Assembly: GCF_007995155.1 (NCBI RefSeq) | Contig: NZ_CP042593.1 | Location: forward strand, 972,001-1,036,000 | Length of the DNA stretch: 64,000 bases | Origin: Cytobacillus dafuensis | GTDB lineage: Bacteria; Bacillota; Bacilli; Bacillales; Cytobacillaceae | Direction: 5' to 3' | In this document: one piece after another, positions 59,897 to 64,000 of the stretch | Layout: each line of letters begins with the position of its first letter | Position numbering within the stretch: position 1 is the first letter of the stretch | Notes under the pieces: generated by a model | Told to the model about the DNA's origin: nothing | Databases searched by the model: none | Seen by the model: the letters and a program-made list of their open reading frames with translations, nothing else | Program-made: the position numbers and the translations under genes

Positions 59897-59928
59897 AAAA
59901 CCTGATTCTATATTTAGAATCAGGTTTT
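59897..59928. terminator. Bidirectional terminator
   Basis: AAAACCTGATTCT and AGAATCAGGTTTT pair perfectly around ATATTT, between the convergent protease and yunB genes. Confidence 0.93.
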
Positions 59929-59956
59929 ACTATTGAACAAGATTTTTGAAAGTGAA

Positions 59957-60724
59957 TTATTGTGGAGGCGGCACTACAATAGGGTTTGAGTTTTCAGAAC
60001 CTGGACCGTTATAATATTGTGGAACTTTCCCAGGGTGGAATAGATCTCCAACTTTAACTTGGTTGGAAATTTCGATTGGCTCTTCCATTCGAGGGATAAT
60101 GACATTCATCTGAACATTCACCTTAATATATACTTCTAGATAAGTATTGTTAATACCTGATGGAACAACCTTTGTTTCAACATTGGATGTAACGTCCCCA
60201 AGTATTTGTAATCTTACAGGAATCTCTGGGCCTAAATTAGATAGTAATGTCATATTTGTTGCCATTCCTAAAGGAATATAATAAACAATCCCATTCGAAT
60301 CCTTAGTTTTTTCAGGGTCAATATGAATATCATTTTTAAAATTATCTAATTTATCTACTTCTCCAGCTTCAACTAAATCTAAATATTTTTGCACTCTTAT
60401 TGTTGTCTCTGAAATGACTTTATTGACCATTTTTTGATTAAAACTGTAGCTTGGTTCACCGGCATTTTCATGTTTTACAATTAGTTCATTAATATCAATA
60501 CTTTCGGTGATCTTTTTTTCGATAGCATCATTGATTGCTTGGGCAGCAAATTGCGTCGCTTTTGTTTTGGCAATATCCATCAAGTATGGCTCTAAGTTCC
60601 TGTTAATAATGATTAAACTGAAAATGGTTAATATTGAAAAGATCATTAATGTAATTAGAAATACATATTTGAATGGCAAAGGCCCCTTTTTGAATTTCCA
60701 TCTCCTTCTTCTCTTTTTTCGCAA
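59957..60724 (-). CDS. yunB: Sporulation protein YunB
   Basis: The 255-residue protein has a very basic N-terminus (RKKRRRRWKFKKG), one membrane helix (about 20-42) and the YunB family body (AKTKATQFAAQAINDAIEKKI, then IPLGMATNMTLLSNLGPEIPVRL). YunB is made in the mother cell under sigma-E and is needed for normal sporulation, which marks the organism as an endospore former. The tail is proline-rich. TTG 60724 lies 7 bases after GGGAGG. I did not find a clear sigma-E promoter. Confidence 0.93.
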   Translation of the reverse strand: MRKKRRRRWKFKKGPLPFKYVFLITLMIFSILTIFSLIIINRNLEPYLMDIAKTKATQFAAQAINDAIEKKITESIDINELIVKHENAGEPSYSFNQKMVNKVISETTIRVQKYLDLVEAGEVDKLDNFKNDIHIDPEKTKDSNGIVYYIPLGMATNMTLLSNLGPEIPVRLQILGDVTSNVETKVVPSGINNTYLEVYIKVNVQMNVIIPRMEEPIEISNQVKVGDLFHPGKVPQYYNGPGSENSNPIVVPPPQ

Positions 60725-60884
60725 ATAAAACCCTCCCGCTCTGAAAGTTCTCGTTGTTTCGAATCATTGACAAAGACATCATTTTGATAAATCGGGCTTT
60801 GTACAAATATATGTCCACAATGAGAAAATAAACATAAGCTTTTTGTCGTTTTGGGAAGGGTTTTGTTGAAAGAAGCTAATCATT

Positions 60885-60909
60885 AAAAAAGTGCACGATT
60901 CACGTGCAC
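60885..60909 (-). terminator. Terminator of the CstA operon
   Basis: GTGCACG and CGTGCAC pair around a five-base loop; on the minus strand TTTTTT follows immediately. Confidence 0.88.
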
Positions 60910-60913
60910 CATT

Positions 60914-61063
60914 CTAAATAAGGAATGCTATCAATAGACCTCCGATTATGATGACAGCACAAATCATTTTAGCGAGAAGGGGGATTGACTCTTTCCCTTT
61001 TTCATTCACCTTATCCTCGTCTTCATTAACAATTTTTCGGTAATTAGGACTACAGCAGCCCAT
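60914..61063 (-). CDS. Small membrane protein co-transcribed with the CstA-family gene
   Basis: A 49-codon frame starts at ATG 61063, overlapping the transporter stop as TAATG, and ends five bases before the terminator. The product starts with MGCCSPNYRKIV, has a charged middle (NEDEDKVNEKGKE) and ends in one membrane helix (AKMICAVIIIGGLLIAFLI). The Cys pair at positions 3-4 is notable. It is not the DUF466 protein that accompanies CstA in E. coli, but may play the same helper part. Coupling, membrane helix and terminator support a real gene. Confidence 0.8.
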   Translation of the reverse strand: MGCCSPNYRKIVNEDEDKVNEKGKESIPLLAKMICAVIIIGGLLIAFLI

Positions 61064-62514
61064 TACGCTACCTTTTTCCATCCAGAGACGTCATCTTCGA
61101 GAGTGAGATTATTCATTCTCGCCTTTTTAGCAGCGATATAGAATAGGAGGATAATGACTGCTGTGATGATGGTTGCTCCAATGTATGACGTGTTTAACGA
61201 TAAACCAAATCCTATTTTTGCATTTAAGATATAAGTCATTGTTGCCATTGTCATGAAAATACCAGGTATCATGGCAATCCAATAATTTTTCTTTGCGATG
61301 AAAAGATACATTGCACCGACCCATAATGCTATGACAGCCGTTGATTGGTTAGCCCAAGAGAAATATCTCCAAAGGATCGTGAAATCAACCTTCGTTAGAG
61401 CGATTGAAATAGCGAATAGTGGAAGAGCAATCCATAGACGGCTCGAGATTTTCTTTTGAGAAAAGTTCATATAATCAGCAATAATCATACGTGCACTTCT
61501 GAACGCAGTATCGCCGGACGTTATTGGCAGAATGATAACTCCAAGTACGGCTAATGTTCCGCCAATGGCGCCAAGCATCAACTTTGAAGCTTCACCAACA
61601 ATTCCTGCAGTTCCAATATTTGTAAGCATATCATTAAGCCCACTATAACCATTAAAAAGGCTCATAGCCGCAGCAGCCCAAATCATCGCAATAATTCCTT
61701 CAGCAATCATCATGCCGTAGAAAATTTTACGTCCTTGTTTTTCATTTTGCGTTGTTCGAGAGATGATCGGTGTTTGTGTAGCATGGAATCCTGACAGTGC
61801 TCCACAAGAAATAGTTAAGAATAATAATGGGAAAATGGGTGCGTTATCTGGATGGAAATTCTGTAATGAAAGTTCTGGAATTGGTGCTCCGGTAATCACT
61901 AAGCCACCACCGACACCAACAGCACTTATTAAAAGTAATGCACCGAAGAATGGATAGAATCTTCCGATAATTTTATCGATAGGAAGAAGTGTTGCTAAAA
62001 TGTAGTAAATAAAAATAGCAGCGATAATAAGTCCTAAACCAACCTTACCGTTCATTAAATTATAAAGTAAGTCAGCTGGCGCTGTTACGAATACTGTACC
62101 AACTAATAAAAGAAGAAGAATGGCAAAGGCATTGACGACATGCTTCATCACCTTTCCAAGAAACTTACCAGCTAGCTCAGGAAGATGAGCCCCACGGTTT
62201 CGAATAGAAATCATTCCTGTTAAGTAATCATGGACAGCCCCAGCGAAAATACAGCCAAGCACGATCCATAGGAACGCTACAGGTCCGTAAAGAGCTCCCA
62301 TAATCGGTCCGAAAATCGGTCCAACACCTGCGATATTTAAAAGCTGGATTAAGGAATTTTTCTTTGTATTCATAGGCAGGTAGTCTACACCATCTTCATG
62401 TGTGAAAGCAGGCGTTGGTCTTCCTTCATTAACCACGAATACTTTTTCAACAAACTTGCCGTAAGTAAAGTATCCGACAATTAAAAGGGCAATACAGGCT
62501 AAAAAAGTAATCAA
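61063..62514 (-). CDS. CstA-family transporter (carbon starvation/pyruvate importer type)
   Basis: The 483-residue polytopic protein has the CstA core: GPIFGPIMGALYGPVAFLWIVLGCIFAGAVHDYLTGM, GALSGFHATQTPIISRTTQNE and ITSGDTAFRSARMIIADY. Proteins of this family import pyruvate (BtsT) or peptides (CstA). The length is shorter than the ~700-residue E. coli members because the C-terminal 5TM part is reduced. A cre-like site lies upstream, and a LytT/LytS-type system is adjacent; both fit control by carbon supply. AAGGAGGG precedes the ATG. Confidence 0.92.
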   Translation of the reverse strand: MITFLACIALLIVGYFTYGKFVEKVFVVNEGRPTPAFTHEDGVDYLPMNTKKNSLIQLLNIAGVGPIFGPIMGALYGPVAFLWIVLGCIFAGAVHDYLTGMISIRNRGAHLPELAGKFLGKVMKHVVNAFAILLLLLVGTVFVTAPADLLYNLMNGKVGLGLIIAAIFIYYILATLLPIDKIIGRFYPFFGALLLISAVGVGGGLVITGAPIPELSLQNFHPDNAPIFPLLFLTISCGALSGFHATQTPIISRTTQNEKQGRKIFYGMMIAEGIIAMIWAAAAMSLFNGYSGLNDMLTNIGTAGIVGEASKLMLGAIGGTLAVLGVIILPITSGDTAFRSARMIIADYMNFSQKKISSRLWIALPLFAISIALTKVDFTILWRYFSWANQSTAVIALWVGAMYLFIAKKNYWIAMIPGIFMTMATMTYILNAKIGFGLSLNTSYIGATIITAVIILLFYIAAKKARMNNLTLEDDVSGWKKVA

Positions 62515-62539
62515 AAGATTCCCTCCTTATAATAAAAAA

Positions 62540-62553
62540 TGAATGCGTTTACA
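62540..62553. promoter_or_regulatory. cre-like CcpA site before the CstA-family gene
   Basis: On the minus strand TGTAAACGCATTCA matches the cre consensus with one mismatch, about 26 bases before the start. Confidence 0.65.
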
Positions 62554-62720
62554 AAAATTATAAAAGAATTTCAGTAATAAAGAACATTTTGTGATCAAGA
62601 TGTAGAAATAACAGGTTAACATGTAGCTAGAAAAGATTAAAACGCATTTAAGAATTAGATTAACTAGGAAATTATGTAACGATATAAAAAAAGCAGCGGA
62701 GGCCGACGCCTAAGATCATA

Positions 62721-63452
62721 TTAAATTTCTAGACGAACTCGTAAAGACTTAACATAATTCCTGCTGACGGATAGCAATTCATGTCTTCCTTCTATTTCAA
62801 GCTGATAGGCGCCATTAAACCAAGGGGTAAGTCGAGTAACATAGTCAAGGTTTACAAGGTAACTTTTATGGATTCGAAAAAAGGAATAAGGATTAAGTCG
62901 ATTCTCAAGGTCTTTTAAAGGAGTCTTTGCTTCGAATTCTCCAGATTTTGTAATTATTTTTGTAACTTTATCATCTCTATACATATATAAGATATATTTT
63001 GGTTCAATATAGAAGATTTCCCCATTCTCCTCCACAGCAAGCTTTCCCGTTGATTTAGTAATTTTAATATTTCTTTGAGAACGTAATTTTTTTTCAATGC
63101 GATGAATCGTTTTATGAAGCAGTTCCTCATCATATGGCTTGAGCAAGTAATCGATTGCTTCATAGCGAAAAGCCTCTGCAGCAAATTGTGGATAAGCAGT
63201 TGTGAAAATGATTAATGGATTTTTCTTTAATTCCATTAACGATTTTGCAGCTTCCATCCCATTCATTACTGGCATTTCGACATCAAGAAAAACAACATCA
63301 GGCTGTAATTGAATAGTCTTCATAATAGAGGCGTCACCAGATTCTGCCTCACCTACAATTTGAATAGAAGGAAAGCTTTTTAATAAATGCTTAAGTTCAT
63401 CTCGACTGTATCGTTCGTCATCAACAATTAAAGCTTTAATGATCTGTTCCAT
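62721..63452 (-). CDS. LytTR-family response regulator (LytT/BtsR-like)
   Basis: The receiver domain (about 5-125) has VDDERYSRDEL, phospho-acceptor Asp in VFLDVEMPVMNG and Lys of LLKPYDEE. The LytTR DNA-binding domain (about 140-243) shows NLDYVTRLTPWFNGAYQLEIEGRHELLSVSRNYVKSL. It is the partner of the kinase, whose stop directly precedes its ATG (TAA-ATG). It likely activates the CstA-family gene 207 bases downstream, as BtsR activates btsT in E. coli. Confidence 0.93.
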   Translation of the reverse strand: MEQIIKALIVDDERYSRDELKHLLKSFPSIQIVGEAESGDASIMKTIQLQPDVVFLDVEMPVMNGMEAAKSLMELKKNPLIIFTTAYPQFAAEAFRYEAIDYLLKPYDEELLHKTIHRIEKKLRSQRNIKITKSTGKLAVEENGEIFYIEPKYILYMYRDDKVTKIITKSGEFEAKTPLKDLENRLNPYSFFRIHKSYLVNLDYVTRLTPWFNGAYQLEIEGRHELLSVSRNYVKSLRVRLEI

Positions 63453-64000
63453 TTATTTTTCCTCCGAAAGCGGGATAGAAAATGAAACGGCGGTTCCTCT
63501 ATGAAGTTCACTCCTCGTCTGAATAGCTGCTTCACTTCCGAACATCATAGTTAGTCTTCGATTGACATTATAAAGGGCAAGACCGGTTCCGGATTCCGAA
63601 TGGATAATTTTTTTTCCAACCAAATTGGCTCTCTCCTTATGCATCCCCTTGCCGTTGTCTTCAACTGTGACAAGAGTGCAAGTGTCCTCTATCTTTATCA
63701 AGATTTTAATCATACAATCCCTATCCTTATCCTTTATTCCATGTTTGATGGCATTTTCAATAATCGGCTGCAAGGTTAGTGGCGGAACCTTGACTAACAA
63801 TGCTTCATCATCAATATCATAAATAACCTCAAGTTTATCGATAAATCGTGTTTCTTCAATTTCAAGATAGGCTTTCACATGCTTGAGCTCTTGTTCAAGC
63901 GTTGTCATGCTTAATGTTGTTCCCGCCAAATTTTGACGCAAAAAATGGGAGATGGAAACAAGCAGCTTTCTTGCTTTTCCTGGATCAATGCGTATTAAGG
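63453..64000 (-). CDS. LytS/BtsS-type sensor histidine kinase, partial (5' end beyond window)
   Basis: The frame is open to the window edge; a Met at 63941 is internal, not the start. The visible ~182 residues are the HisKA_5TMR end (DPGKARKLLVSISHFLRQNL) and the ATPase domain: PLTLQPIIENAIKHGI, VEDNGKGM and SGTGLALYNVNRRL. The membrane sensor part with the 5TM LYT domain should lie outside the window. In related systems the signal is extracellular pyruvate. Confidence 0.93.
   Translation of the reverse strand, partial: LIRIDPGKARKLLVSISHFLRQNLAGTTLSMTTLEQELKHVKAYLEIEETRFIDKLEVIYDIDDEALLVKVPPLTLQPIIENAIKHGIKDKDRDCMIKILIKIEDTCTLVTVEDNGKGMHKERANLVGKKIIHSESGTGLALYNVNRRLTMMFGSEAAIQTRSELHRGTAVSFSIPLSEEK

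Noticed and set aside
62685..62715. GC-rich stretch with T run after the LytTR regulator gene
   Set aside because: Only a four-pair stem forms; it may end transcription but the hairpin is not convincing.

Overview
The window is low-GC DNA from a Gram-positive, endospore-forming member of the Bacillaceae. The evidence is strong AGGAGG-type ribosome binding sites, frequent TTG and GTG starts, sigma-A promoters, CcpA cre sites, and recognisable Bacillus genes (yunB of sporulation, vpr, gltC, glnK/glnL, ykuK, tatA/tatC, a Bce-type resistance module). Several intergenic repeat families look like those scattered through Bacillus chromosomes. I cannot name a species. There is no tRNA, rRNA, complete insertion sequence, prophage or CRISPR array; this is chromosomal core plus an accessory redox region.

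Layout. 1-4.7 kb: an oligopeptide-type ABC importer, two permeases on the minus strand (one cut by the window edge) divergent from a fused two-ATPase subunit. 4.7-6.2 kb: a NERD/zinc-ribbon gene bracketed by two nearly identical six-unit arrays of a GGACAATA repeat. 6.3-7.6 kb: a nucleobase permease. 7.8-20.2 kb: the most distinctive region. It holds a Tat-exported GMC dehydrogenase pair with its own tatA-tatC, a second tatA and a rhodanese lipoprotein on the other strand, and a two-component system with an extracytoplasmic sensor domain. An operon of two fumarate-reductase-like flavoproteins with a membrane-anchored tetraheme cytochrome c and a NapC/NirT-type tetraheme quinol dehydrogenase follows. 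Together the last four look like a split flavocytochrome c respiratory reductase working outside the membrane. A CRP/FNR-type palindrome lies just before the first gene. The substrate is unknown, because the fumarate-binding residues are not all kept.

20.2-29 kb: gene remnants, a DUF418 membrane protein, a complete Bce-type peptide-antibiotic sensing and detoxification module (regulator, kinase, ATPase, permease, with a candidate operator), a proline symporter and a small ArsR-regulated unit. 29-37 kb: an rRNA methyltransferase and a glutamate region: gdhA divergent from gltC, a glutamate/dicarboxylate symporter with a cre site, and glnK-glnL. 37-45 kb: small hypotheticals, a GNAT acetyltransferase, a DUF485-acetate symporter pair, a 53-residue DUF3934 gene, a YaiI/YqxD protein and a SET-domain protein.

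45-54 kb: a cold-shock gene, a repressor-MFS pair with a clear operator, a DUF2332 protein, a DsbA/FrnE thioredoxin, ykuK, a GntR-regulated membrane protein and a lipoprotein hydrolase. 54-60 kb: two secreted proteases (Vpr-like subtilase and an M6 immune-inhibitor-A-like metalloprotease) and a PH-domain membrane protein. 60-64 kb: yunB, a CstA-family transporter co-transcribed with an overlapping 49-residue membrane protein, and a LytT/LytS (BtsR/BtsS)-type two-component system that probably controls it; the kinase runs off the window.
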